A stretch of 64,000 nt of DNA from Acanthopleura granulata (Eukaryota > Mollusca > Polyplacophora > Chitonida > Chitonidae), in NCBI GenBank assembly GCA_016165875.1, contig JABBOT010000010.1, positions 10,216,277 through 10,280,276 on the forward strand, given 5' to 3'. The stretch's first letter is position 1, and each line of letters opens with the position of its first letter. Of this stretch, positions 48,611 to 60,500 are shown one piece after another. Under the pieces are notes generated by a model. That model did not search any database and was not told the origin of the DNA. It saw only the letters and a list, made by a program, of their open reading frames with translations. A program made the translations under genes and the position numbers.

Positions 48611-50427
48611 TCTCGTAGTAACACCTTATTTACCTGAAAGTATTTTCGTCTTTTTAAATGCTTCGAGAAGGAGCTCTGTCTATCAGGGCTATAGATTGTT
48701 TTGACAGTACCAGGCTGTAGAAGTCCGATAGTTTGGAGCAGACGATTTCTGACTAGTGCACCAACTCACACTCCAATACCTCACATGTTAGATATGTTTG
48801 TAATCCTTGAGAAAAGATTCGCATGCCTGTATGACTAAGGGTGTATGGGGTGCTCTGTCAACTTGTTTTTGTTAGTTAGAGGCTTTTTCTCTAAGGCTAA
48901 TAAAATCTTTAATTAGATGTACATGAACGTTTAATTTTTTGTGAGTGACTCAAGGTAGCTGTTGATTTCATCTATTAAACGCCATAAAGAGCTTGAAGAG
49001 TGAGAATTCCCATGGCAGAGTTCATGGGAGTACAGTATTCACCATGAACAAACATTTTAAATATGCTACATGTATGTATTTAGCCATGTTACAGTGTACT
49101 TCTTAAACTCTCCAAAGTTCCTAATTAACCTAATTAAATATGAACTTTTGCTTTGAATTTGTTCTGGAATTTAGTTTGATGTACTATGATCAGGGCAAAA
49201 ACTTTCGGAAAACATGTGTTAATGTAAGAGAAATGTGCACATACACAGTGATAGAGTATGCATATCTTTCATATGTTGTCATGTACAGTAGCATTTACTG
49301 TACAGTCCAGTGTAGCAGTTGTTGTATTAATTGATGTACCGAGCTGTGTGTTTGTGAACCATCCTTTGAAAAGGAAAAAAATGCTTCATGAATCGCTTAA
49401 TATGTATGTTTAAAAAATTCCTTACATGAAGATTTTCATTTTTTTTATAAACATTGTTAAAAACCTATGCTGAAGTTATTTACATTTTTAACATTTTCTT
49501 TTTATGGAGGTCTGTTTTTTTTCATGCATGCCTTTTATCCTTATACCCAATTCTGTGGAATTGTCCATGTGTGATGTCCCTGTCAGTTTCTTAAATCCGT
49601 ATCACGATTATTTTTGTATAACCCAGCTTTCATTGCCAGAATAAAGGGCAAGTATTTTGATGGTATGTAGCTGGAAGCCAAGGAATGCCATTCTCTCACC
49701 ACAAACAATTACTTGCGCTTTTCAAATAACTCCTGAGTTGCTGCTCAACTTCGCCAGATTGGCATTTAAAGTGTTTCATGCTTGTACTGCCTCCGGGGAC
49801 AATAATCTCTTCTTCTAATATATTAATTTGACACTTAGTCGTAATTTGACTTCTGAGCAGAAAAAAACATCCCCAATCAAGCGTGACGAGACTGTCTCCA
49901 AAGTTTCACCCGTCTTGTTCATCAAATTGTGTCAGCCTCTACTGCCGTATGCTGACAGATCACCGCTCTCTCTTTTCTCTTCATTAGGGTTAAAAACATG
50001 GCCCACTGTGAACTTTACAATCCAGTTTTGTGACAAGCAGGCTAGTGTTGGTTGACACAGACTTAGTCGGCTGCAGCACTCTGTTTGATACTGGGTTATA
50101 GTTGTAGTACAGGTGTCATGTTAACAGTGGCCTTCACACATTTCTTACACAAATGTTCACCATCTCTTCGCGCATGATTCATGTTGATTTATTTGTCTTT
50201 GTCATTTTTCTGTAGGCAGCTGAATTCTCCTGGAGAACACAAGAGCTCCCATTAATGATATATATTGCTTTAAGTGCGGACTCTTTTCTTCATTTAACTG
50301 ACTCAGGTGTAGGCATGTTCTTGCTATGATATTACTGTTGTAGTACTGTCAAATTCTGGTTTAGTCAGTCTAATACAGCTATGTGAATTTAAATATTTTG
50401 TAACTCTAGAAAGTTATTCCTCTTTGT

Positions 50428-50458
50428 TAAAAAAAAAAAAAGAAAAAAAAAAGAAACA
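50428..50458 (+). repeat. A-rich run
   Basis: Poly-A interrupted by single G bases. It could be an old retroelement tail, but no element is recognisable upstream. Confidence 0.7.
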
Positions 50459-52935
50459 TGTGATGTTACAGTAATGCAGCTTGATTTCTTATCTTATGTT
50501 TGATCAACAGTTTGGTCAAGTCATCTGCACAGAAAGTGATTAAAGTCACTCACATATAAATTATGATTTGAAGGTTTGTGTGGATATTGTATAAATCAGA
50601 ACTTAACATCCTGAGTTAGACACACAGTAATGTACCTGCATCAGTGGTAATTCTTCAAAAGTATATATATAAATCTTTAAGGAATAAATACTGTATTACG
50701 TTCATAGAAAAAGTCCCAATCGATACCATCAAAGACATGTATCACTGACTGATTTTAAAGAAAACTTCTTTTTGGACCTTTAGACTTTTGATAGTTTTTC
50801 CTTAGCTTTTGTATGTACTGTCTTTGTAATGTATATTTACATGTTTGCCTGAGGGAGCTTCTGTGGAATTCCACATCTCAGGTGTGTCATGGTTACCAGA
50901 GATAAATCAGATTCCAGGTAAATACTGGAGCAGTTCCAAGTTGTGTATACCACTGATATATCTGACATGATAAACATCCTGCTAGAGATTGTCACGGTGA
51001 AGACAGCGGGCTGACAGGGTGAACTCCAGGTTAAGCTCTCAATTGGCACTTAATTTACTACAAACATTCCCCAAATTCGATACATTCTTCTGAGATGAAA
51101 ACACTGCTGTGGAGATGTACATGTGTATAATTGTTCTGGAGCATTTTCTCTTAAGCATGTAATTTATATTCAAAATACCTTAATGACATAAAATTTTGCC
51201 CCACTAAAATGCATGTTTAGGGGCAAAATAAAATAAATTTGCCAAAATATTACTCTTGGTGCAGAAAGTTAAATTTCCTCGTAAACAAACCTTAAAACAC
51301 CTCTCAAGGATCAGTGCAACTCTCAGAATCAGCCGAAACAACCCTTGATATTAGCAAACATTTGCGCGGGAATAATGTGCCGTCGCCAAATTGGATCATG
51401 GCGACACAGCAGGGTCATTTTTAGATATGCAATAGACATGTAATAAACTGTGATAATTTTGTAACCCAAGCTAATATGTTCTCTATCTAGAGATTACCAG
51501 GATGTATATAGTAAGGCCTACTGATACTGATCTACATGCATGTACTGAAACTAAAAGACAAATTTTTGACCTACACTTCTTGAGGGCCTACTTATTGCTG
51601 TTATGTCTTGCAGTGAAAATTTTGGGTTTGTTGGTCGTTTATAAGAAACTCCACCACAACAATGCAGATTTATTCTTTTATTTCATATTTGATTCAATCA
51701 AAGGACTGTACAGAATTAAAATTACATACAAACGTTAGTGTTAAGTAGAGAGGATCACAATGAAGCACAACTGTGGCCACATACATGTAGCTAAATTTAG
51801 AGTGTCGGCGATTATGGAATTAAAATTTCCAAGAAATCTGCATTCAGTCACTAAGGAATTTCCACTGTTGCCCAGTCTATGCAGGATTAAAGTTCTAGAA
51901 ACTCACTGGTAAGTTCCCAGACTCAATCAGTTAACATAATTAAGTCTCTTTCTGAACAAAACTAACCCCTGCGCACATGTAACTGGCGCAACTTCTTTAC
52001 CAACATTTTCAAACTCTACAAAATCCTGCACCAGTTACATGGGTATATGAATTCTCATCAAGGTTTTGCACTGTTAACAAGGGCTACAGACTGCTGAGTT
52101 GTATGAAAGTTACATCCCCAGGCATGCTGCCATTAGCAGTTGCGTGTGAAACAACAACACCATGTACGAGTCAAAGAAGACCATTTTGGCTTTTACAGCC
52201 ATAAATGCCTTAAAGGCCATGTTTTCTCTAAATAAATTGAAGACACAAGTCAAGGTGCAATCAGAGACAATGGTCAGGCAACCAGATAAAAAACTATTCT
52301 TAGATGAACCCACAGGAGGTCGGATCATTTCCTAGTTTGCCCACTACATGTAGCTTGCTGCTGTATGGTGCTTACACCTCTCTTGCCAGTCACAGTGGAT
52401 ATCAAACGACAACCGACTGGGCATAAGGAGAGCTAAATCCTCTAGAATTCTCTTCAAAACATCGTGAAGCAGGAGTGTTTAATTTGTGTTCTAATCTCAA
52501 AGCAGGTTGCTGCCGTTGCTGTCATTTTTCTGGGTAACGCACCCCAGCCTTTCCTGGTCTGTCTATGAGATGACCTTCTGTCTGTCACTACCGATGCAGA
52601 CTATCTTCACGGGCAGATACAGGCTCTCGCGGCAACGTATGTTCGACAGTTAACAGACTTGCAGTTTTTACCACCACTTAAATACAACCGAAGTCAGCCC
52701 TACCAGCGTCCACTTCTGTATTGATGATCACCTCAGATAAATTACTCTCGTTTTGGTGAAATTGAAGAGTAGTTTTGCAAAAACAAACTCTGATACAGTG
52801 AAGGGTTGACTCTTGACTCTTTCCACCTGCGCCAAGACCAGCATTTACAACAGCATTGCTAATGTGGAGGGCTGCAAAATAACCGGCCTGAAAGTTTTGG
52901 TCATTTATTCTACATTTCAGTACTGTTACCATTTT

Positions 52936-53152
52936 TGATTTATTTATTTAATTGTTTAATTGATTTGTGTTTTATGCTGTATTGAAGAATGTTTCACTTA
53001 TGCAATGGTGGCCAGCATTATGGTGGGAGGAAACCAGGCAGAGCCTAGGGGTAAACCAACGACCATCCGCAGATTGCTGGCAAACTTTCCAAGTACGGCC
53101 GGAGAGGAAGCCAGCATGAGCTGGACTTGAACTCACAGTGACTCTATTTTTT
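52936..53152 (-). mobile_element. tRNA-derived SINE, family B, 5'-truncated
   Basis: TTTATTTATTTAATTGTTTA, GTGTTTTATGCTGTATTGAA, GTTTCACTTATGCAATGGTG, GCCAGCATTATGGTGGGAGG, CCATCCGCAGATTGCTGGCA, GGACTTGAACTCACAGTGAC. CG has become TG or CA at many sites compared with other copies, as expected for an old insertion in a methylated gene body. The minus-strand frame 52972-53292 is a repeat artefact. Confidence 0.9.
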
Positions 53153-54010
53153 GAGGTACTGTGCAGTGTATATGATTGTATACGACTGTATGGACAACAT
53201 TTCTCCAGTGACAAACCTTTACTTAGCTTATGACTTCCTGAAGGCATTTGAATCAACTCCCATTCCACATTTTTGATCAGGAGTCTTGACATTAGTTATT
53301 GTTGAGACTTATTGTTGGATTGCAGATATGTCTTGTTCAAGGATATAGCTCTTACACAACTGTAGCCAGATAACCACTGTTGTTCACCGGCAACATGGAC
53401 TAGTACCTGAGGCATCATGGAACAAGCCACAGCCCTTCACCTGGTACCTGACAAACCTGCACATGTGAAGCCACAGTCGGAGCACTCAAAACAAGAAACA
53501 GACGGATTTGTCCTTGAAGCCCTTTTTAATTGGCATGAAAGGCCATAGTGCTCTGTGTCAGCAGTTCAGAACCTCTGATGGAGTACAGTGTGCATGTAGC
53601 TGATTTACATGTATTCATATTATTCTCTTCAGAGGGAACCGTTGAGAAATGACACTGTACATAGAATGATGATCACAACTGACCTCCACCAAGAACTGTG
53701 AACACAAACAAACATGCCTGTGGTTTTTAGCTATGTCACATATTTTTGTCTTGTCTATGTTTGAGGACAGTGAGACCAGTACTACTACTAAACTCTGCAT
53801 TCTGTTCAAGGCTAAAGTTATGTGATATTTTTTAAAGTTTATTTACGGAAGCAGTGTTAAATCTTCAAATAAATACGAAACCCAATGACAGTTCGTATCT
53901 TAGGTCATGTGGTACATGTGCACGTACAAGAATTGTCAACGATGGATAAGGTACATGTTAGCTTTCATTTAGGCTTTAATAAGCTAGAGTTTTGGCATTA
54001 AATTTTGGTG

Positions 54011-54285
54011 GAGGCCTCCGTGAGCGAGGGGGTGAGCGTGCCAATGCAGCGCTATGACACCATGCTTCTCACCAATGCGGTTGCTGTGAGTTCAGCTCAT
54101 GCTGGCTTCCTCTGTGGCTGTAGGTGGGAAAATTCGCCAGCAGAGTGTGGAAGGTCCTGAGTTTCCCTGTGGGCTCTGCCCGGTTTCCTGCCAGCTTAAT
54201 GCTGGTCACCATCATATAAGTGATATATCGTTGAGTATGGCGTAAAACGCCAATTAAATAAATTAATAAATACATTAAATTTTGG
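54011..54285 (+). mobile_element. tRNA-derived SINE, family B, near full length, forward
   Basis: The head GGCCTCCGTGAGCGAG is a decayed form of the tRNA-like GCCTCCGTGGCTCAG. It is followed by CTCACCAATGCGGTTGCTGT and the B-box region GAGTTCAGCTCATGC. The body is GGCTTCCTCTGTGGCTGTAG, CTCTGCCCGGTTTCCTGCCA, AATGCTGGTCACCATCATAT, GAGTATGGCGTAAAACGCCA, with an A-rich tail AATTAAATAAATTAATAAAT. It shows the whole family B layout: tRNA head, body and AAATAAA tail. Confidence 0.92.
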
Positions 54286-54589
54286 TGAATTAGATTTTAA
54301 TAATTTTTTTCACAAAATACGTAGATATTTGCTATTATTACTTCTGACAGCATTGACCATGAAAATTACCAGAAAATAAATTCCCATAATTTTGTGGGCC
54401 AGTATCACACACACAAACAACAGAACAACAAAGCATTCTGAGTGGTGTTTGTAAGACGTCTTGAGAAGTAGACCCCTTAGAAACCCAGTAACATCAGGTC
54501 AGCGGGTTTGTTGGGCACCTGACTGGCCAGGTACATGTTCAGGTGGGATGTGTTCATCCCCCAACACTAAGATTACTTGGAAACTTGAT

Positions 54590-54665
54590 TGTTGTTGTAA
54601 TAGTGAGTCTGTCTTGAATATGACATAGAACACCAAACAAATAATAATAATAATTAAAAAAAACA
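54590..54665 (+). mobile_element. Probable family B SINE tail fragment
   Basis: TCTTGAATATGACATAGAAC and CACCAAACAAATAATAATAA resemble the family B 3' end (CTTGAGTATGGCGTAAAAC, CACCAATCAAATAAAT). The match is short and diverged. Confidence 0.5.
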
Positions 54666-54786
54666 ACAAAAACGAAACATACATGTATATACTGGCTTTT
54701 TTTTTTAATATTGCAAAGTTAATCAATGTTATATAATGATTATAAAGTTTGTACAGGTAATATTGTGTCTTTTTTTCTGTTTCCAG

Positions 54787-54811
54787 AAATGCTGGCCTTG
54801 AACTGGTCAAG
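54787..54811 (+). CDS. ITPK1: ITPK1 coding exon 2, a 25-nt microexon
   Basis: It is flanked by TTTTTCTGTTTCCAG (acceptor, to 54786) and GTAAGATAT (donor, from 54812), both near consensus. The last two bases of exon 1 (AG) plus the first base here complete an arginine codon. The joined reading is ILC-R-NAGLELVK, which aligns without gaps to ELC-R-KRGMEVVQ of human ITPK1 as I recall it. The exon ends in phase 0. The sequence match, correct phase and two strong splice sites make this call firm despite the tiny size. The next expected piece (LSRP...GPFDV-IHKLTD) was searched for by eye up to 64000 and not found. Confidence 0.87.
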
Positions 54812-56639
54812 GTAAGATATGTTTGATTACTTTTGATTACTTGATTAATATTTTTGTTCCTGATGTGTTACAAGACAAGTTTCATGCAGAGGGGAGAGGG
54901 GGGTATTACTTGGGGGTGACATCTAAAAACACTTTGTTTTGATGTAATATACTTACAAAGAACATGTAGTCAGGAGTAATATGATAAGTACATCATATGA
55001 CAAACCTACATGTATGAGGGAAGCCATTAGCAAGTGTTAGGTTTCTGTTCTGTTACTAAATATGTATGTATGTATATGAGGATGTTTGATAAAGACATTC
55101 TCAGATGAGAAACATTCAGTATTGGGCTTTCATTCTCCTTACATGTACATTTATTACTATTGAACATCATAAATTCATGCTGCTTGCATTTACAAATATC
55201 AGATATCTAAGCTGTTAGTTTTATGACTTCATGCTTGGTGAATTATCGGTTTTCAACTGTGTGAGACTCACAGGATATAACCATGCAAATTTCCATATAT
55301 ATATTTGGAGAAATTTGTGAAGTTTTTGTTGATCCGATTGGTCCATGTTAGACCAGCCTTCTGCCTTAATTGTCAGTGGCTATTCGTCAGTACAGGCGAC
55401 AAGTTGGCTGGCATGTGGCAGGGTTAGGCCAGGGTTTACATAACACTTAGGCTGACTTGAGAGGTGACAGGTTCAAGGTCAGCCTCGGCCTGCATTATGT
55501 TTCACTCCTTAGTCACACATGCCAGTTCACCCTCATACATATCGCAACCATTAGTCTATAACTGCTGCATTCTGTCTCTAAACTGCCCCATTACCTTGAA
55601 ATCCTTCTAGCTTCCTTTTGACAGGTGTGTGCCAAGTATGAATTGGGAGCTTTATCTTATTGCATTGCAAAAACTGAGTGGTGGTTAAGTGAACTGCGGA
55701 GTACAGAAATACATGTACTTCATTGAGCAGCTACGTGGAAGTTAGATTGACAGGAAAACATTGATCAGATGTAATCAAATGTGCTGATGCACAACATGGT
55801 TACTTGAGTCATTCTTCAAAATGAAGATGTGTTTAACTTTTAGATTATGTACTAAATTATATTGAGTATTTAAATTGTGGAAGACAGAAAGTGTAAATTT
55901 ACTTTATTTCTTATGTGAGAAATTTGTCAACTAGACTTTTTGCTGTTAAATGTACCATACTTCTGTTTGTTTATTGACATAAACACAATACACATGAAAA
56001 ACCTTTATGGGTAAAGTTAGTATAATCTTTGGGTTCAGTGAAATTAGCTCGGCTCTGTTTCTGTCTTAGTCTACTTAAATTAAATTGAGTGCTGTTACAT
56101 AGTCATTTATTTGGTTATTTTGGTGAGTTAATATAAAATTTGACCTGCATTATGGATGGTTTAAACAAGTATTCATGTATGTATCTTGTGAAACATTTGA
56201 CAAATTTTGGCAGAAATGTAGCACCTTTAGAGGGAACTTTCATTTGATTGGTCAAGAGCTTACATGCATAGCCCGCAGCCTGCAGTGAAGGTTTAGCCAC
56301 ATAAAAGTACACAATGACACAGATTTTCTCATTTTTTTGTCCAGTCTGAAAGTGGGAATGTATGATCCATGAACCTATTAATCTGTGTCATACCTGTCAG
56401 GTGTTGCATCATCTACAGGTATACATGCATGCATCCATCACATGTGAGAGTGCTGTGGTTTTGCCTGGCATGTGTAGAACATAACATGGCTAAGTTTCGG
56501 GACATCCATGTAATGAACTTGTACATTGATGAATGAAAGGTTTGTGGAACTTAATATTATAAAGGAATAGATATGGTTTTCATTTAAAAAATGCCAGAGA
56601 GCCAACCGAACCACATGAAAATGGCTGAAACATTGTGAA

Positions 56640-56725
56640 ACTGTATATTGGGTTATATACATATATAAAAAATATATATATATTTCATATATATATGAAA
56701 AATATTTAAAAAAAAAAAAGAGAAA
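56640..56725. repeat. AT microsatellite and A-rich run
   Basis: ATATATAT runs with a self-complementary TTTCATATATATATGAAA at about 56682-56700, followed by an A-rich run. The minus-strand poly-phenylalanine frame over it is not a gene. Confidence 0.75.
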
Positions 56726-56869
56726 AAAATGCATTAAAATATACGCATAATCTTACATGTGCATGGAACTATTAATGGCTTCTCTGTGAACTATTAATAG
56801 CTTCTCTGTGAACTCCACTAACCCTGGGTTGATGAGGCTGCTGCAGTTTCAAGCCCAGTTCCTATTAGG

Positions 56870-56945
56870 CATGAAGTCAGCAGGCTTGACCTAAATGGAA
56901 GATTTCTTAGTATGGCTTAAAAATATAGTCAAACAAATAAACACA
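56870..56945 (+). mobile_element. Possible family B SINE tail remnant
   Basis: TTTCTTAGTATGGCTTAAAA then GTCAAACAAATAAACA has the order and spacing of the family B 3' end, but identity is low. Confidence 0.35.
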
Positions 56946-57199
56946 TGTACATGTAAGTATCTATAAATTTCCCAAATTATTGGAAATATTTCTTTGATTC
57001 ATAAAGACACATGTAAAACATATTAAGTGTACAAATTTGGAATGACAAGGTTATGGCAACAGTGTTAGACTTGAGCGCGGCAACATTTTTGTCCAGCTTG
57101 ATACATGGACTTAGTAGTATTAGGATGGAATATGTGTTAACATGACAGATTATCACTGAAGGACATTCTGTTGATTAGTCTCAGGCCAGTTGGGTCAGC

Positions 57200-57365
57200 G
57201 TTTCAACTCCACTTAGTTCTATGTCGGCTTTTGGTCAGCAGGTTTTGTAAGGTGCAAGTGTAGCGTCCTTCGTTTGCCTCGGGTGCTTAGGTTTTCTCCG
57301 TCCAGGAAAGCTGATTGAAAGAATTCTTGGATATGGGTGAAATACCAATCAAATACTTTAAATAC
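57200..57365 (+). mobile_element. Possible old family B SINE
   Basis: GCCTCGGGTGCTTAGGTTTT, AAGAATTCTTGGATATGGGT, GAAATACCAATCAAATACTT follow the order of the family B body and tail (CTTGAGTATGGCG, AACACCAATCAAATAAA). It is heavily mutated. Confidence 0.4.
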
Positions 57366-57410
57366 ATGTAATTGAGTATAAAAATAATGTTGTGCTTGTA
57401 TATATACAGA

Positions 57411-57538
57411 TGTGTATGTTGGAATACTATGCCTTTGTCTTATGATTACTAATGTGTATGTTGGAGTACTATGTCTTTGTCTTATGATTACTAATGTGTA
57501 TGTTGAAATACTATGTCTTTGTCTTATGATTACTAAGT
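57411..57538 (+). repeat. 42-bp tandem repeat, 3 copies
   Basis: TGTGTATGTTGGAATACTAT plus GCCTTTGTCTTATGATTACT plus AA, three times with one to three changes. Because 42 is a multiple of three the plus frame stays open (57412-57609), giving YVGILCLCLMITN repeats; this is not a gene. Confidence 0.92.
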
Positions 57539-60500
57539 CTGCCTTTGCAGGAGTTCCGTTACTATATATATGGAGTCCTATGTCACTGTGCTGTTGGGAG
57601 AAGAAATAAGACTTTACAGTATTTCCATACAGTTGATGAAACCCCTTTTGCTTGGTTGGTAAACTTTGGGGATATTTTACATATGTGTCTGAAGGTGGAA
57701 ATTTATAAAATTTGAAGGCAGAGCACTTGCCCTAGTTCTCCAACTATGTCTAAATTTATACGCCCTGTAAACAGTCCCATGGATGAAAAAGAAAAGCTAG
57801 CAAGTGTGGACACTAAATGGACAGGCAGTGGTTGAGACATCAAAAGATCTGGGACAGCTGAAAGATAAATCCCGTGTGTGGGTGGGTGAAATTGAACACA
57901 GGCCTTTATGAAGAGAGTCCTAAATGTCTACTCAAACCCAGGGTATTTCACAAGCTCTCCAGTGCTGGAACATTGAATTCACCAGGAAAACTGAAGTATT
58001 TTTGGAGACATTTGATGCCTATGTACATGTATATATATATATATAGGTATGCAACATCCCAGAGGAGAATAAAGCTTGAAACTGCAGTTGTATTTCAACA
58101 GTTATAAGAAATTTAAAAGATTTTATTGTTTAGTTTTCTTAAATAGAGATATAGGATAAATGTACATGTAGATGAATTATATAGTGACCATTAAAAGTGT
58201 CTTGTTGTGTTGAGTATTGATAGTTACATGTAGTGTTGGAGTTTAAATCTGTAATCTATGTAAAACTTCTGGCCCTGACCAGCAGTAAGATGTGGAAAGG
58301 CCAATTTTCCCTCATAGGTTCATATACCTGTTTATGTACCTGCACATCTATAGCTGTGTAGCTGTGAAGATAGTGGTGGACTTTAGATGTGCAGTTCAGA
58401 GTTTTATATCCAGTTTTGACCTATAAAGTACAAGTAAATCTTTAAAGAGAAACTTTCACATACATGTACGGCACAATGACATGTACACCTTGAATTCACT
58501 TGTACAGGTAGAAAACGAACATCACGTGTGAAGAAACAACAGATGCTTCTGTACTGCTGTAAACAACCAGGTAGAGTTGTCAGAGATGTAAATGTAAGAA
58601 GTGATCAGCGCCGATTTTAAGCATCCCACATATTACTAGAGATTGTACTAAATCTAATTTAGTAATTTACTCAAATTTTAAAAAATTTCATTCAAATACC
58701 TCACTGAAATATATAATATTATTTTGGACGTCAGAGGATGGTGTGTGTTGTTTACCATTTATGTATGTGGATATGTAAGGTAATAATAGGGTGACGAATG
58801 ATCAAAGTGTGTTTAAGTGGATTGGGTTGACTGTCGCTGACTCAGATTGGTGAATGATGCTAGAGATTATAGTCCCCTAAATCCTGACGTGACATAAGGA
58901 CAGATGTCAGACCAAACTTGACACTAGTCTGTCTGTTTTCTCTAACTCATAAAACTGAATCTGAAACTCTCATGGTTACTGTATGAGTGTGGTAGTGATT
59001 GATTCATGATGTGATAGAAGGAGATAGAGCGAAAGATGTCGGGTGTTGGGAATTCTTGGTTTGCATTTCACAAGTTAATTGCATTTTGATAAATAGGAAT
59101 TACAGGGGATAGGAGGAAATTGGTCTAAAATTATGTCTTTAAGGAGACTGACACTTTTTCTTAGACAGGCTCTGTTGAAAGATAACTTTATGGTTAAACA
59201 GTGTCTGGGACTAAGTTTTAAACTGTCACTGCCTGTTTGCTGTGGCCCAGTTCACATCAGGCTTGTGGATATTAACCACAATTTAAATAAAAATTTGCTT
59301 AATCTTGCGTCTCAAATTGCACAAAACAAGCAAATCAGTCAGTTAATGTACATAAACATTTATAATGTAAATATGTTTGTAATGAAATTCAAAAGTCATT
59401 GCTTGTTGAATTTGGTTGGGAATTTAACATTCCTGCCTTGTTGGTGTCTCTAAATTTTAAAAAGTCATTTAAGGGGAAAGCATAATTCGGATGTCTCGTG
59501 TACTGCTATACCATTGCTTTAGATGCCTTTCTTTGTGAAAAAAAAATGTATTTCTGTATGAAACTTGCACTATAATAGATTCACATTCCAGATGTCAAAA
59601 ATCCAATTTGATGAAGAGGGATATGAATGGCTCCTTAACATCTACATGTGGTACCCACTGATCAGTCTGCATTGTAACGTTGATGATGAACATTTGCTCC
59701 ATTTCTGTTTGATGCCAGGCATACACTTCTGTGAGGTTTTTATAACATGTACTAGACTTGTGAAATACACAAATAGCTGTACAGCCCACTGTACACTTAC
59801 CTACAGCGTGCGTGTAAGTACACAGGTAAGCCAGATGACTCATACACTGAACAGGGGATGATGAAATATAACTCTCCGCTGAAACTTATACTCTGCAAAT
59901 AGAATGTCATCTTATATTTGAGACAAGCCTAAAAACACCTCACCTTTCTAAAGTCGAATAGAACTCTCAGAATCGAGAAACAGAAGTAACTCTTTGTGAA
60001 GAACTAAATTTTAGGTCATTCACAGTGTTTCAGGTTGTTGTGGACTTACCTATAGTGTTGGTTGAGTAAAGGAAATAGGAATAATTTGTAACATGTAACA
60101 GATTATTTTTGTGACGTACATGATTTGTAACACGTTTTACTAACTGCACCTGACATTAGGTAACCTAGTTATTATGTTGCCATGGTAGTTGCCTTCAAAA
60201 GAGGCTTCGTTGGGTTTGTAAGACACCATGACCCAGATAGATATTTTTGTGTGTGATGATTATGAAGGAGTGTGTGGATGTAGTTGTGCACTCTAGTGAC
60301 TCATGTTGTATAGAAGAGCCAGTGCATTAGCTGGTTTAGCCAACTTTTGTGGGATATGATAAAGTAAAAGTATATATATGACAGGAAATTATAATGCTTT
60401 CAACTCGAGCTTGAAAAAGCTTGAAAACTTTATACAGGTTATATACAAGGATAAGCAACCTGGGAAAAATCTTAGATAATACATAATTTGTGAATAACAC

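Larger units (their letters stand above)
38613..54786 (+). other. ITPK1: ITPK1 intron 1, 16.2 kb
   Basis: Bounded by GTATCG at 38613 and TTTTTTTCTGTTTCCAG ending at 54786. No other exon was recognised inside. It holds three family B SINEs, a SINE tail fragment, a 404-bp fold-back element, an AAC microsatellite, an A-rich run at 50428-50455 and a CpG-richer patch at 48430-48610. CpG is scarce overall (6 by eye in 40201-41400), with abundant TG, CA and TACATGTA words. The length is large for an invertebrate first intron, but ITPK1 introns are long in vertebrates too. Confidence 0.85.

Noticed and set aside
59565..59861. 98-codon plus-strand frame with a preceding TTCCAG, tested as the missing ITPK1 exon 3
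   Set aside because: The peptide (MSKIQFDEEGYEWLL and onward) does not resemble the ITPK1 segment expected there, and the frame runs past any plausible donor.
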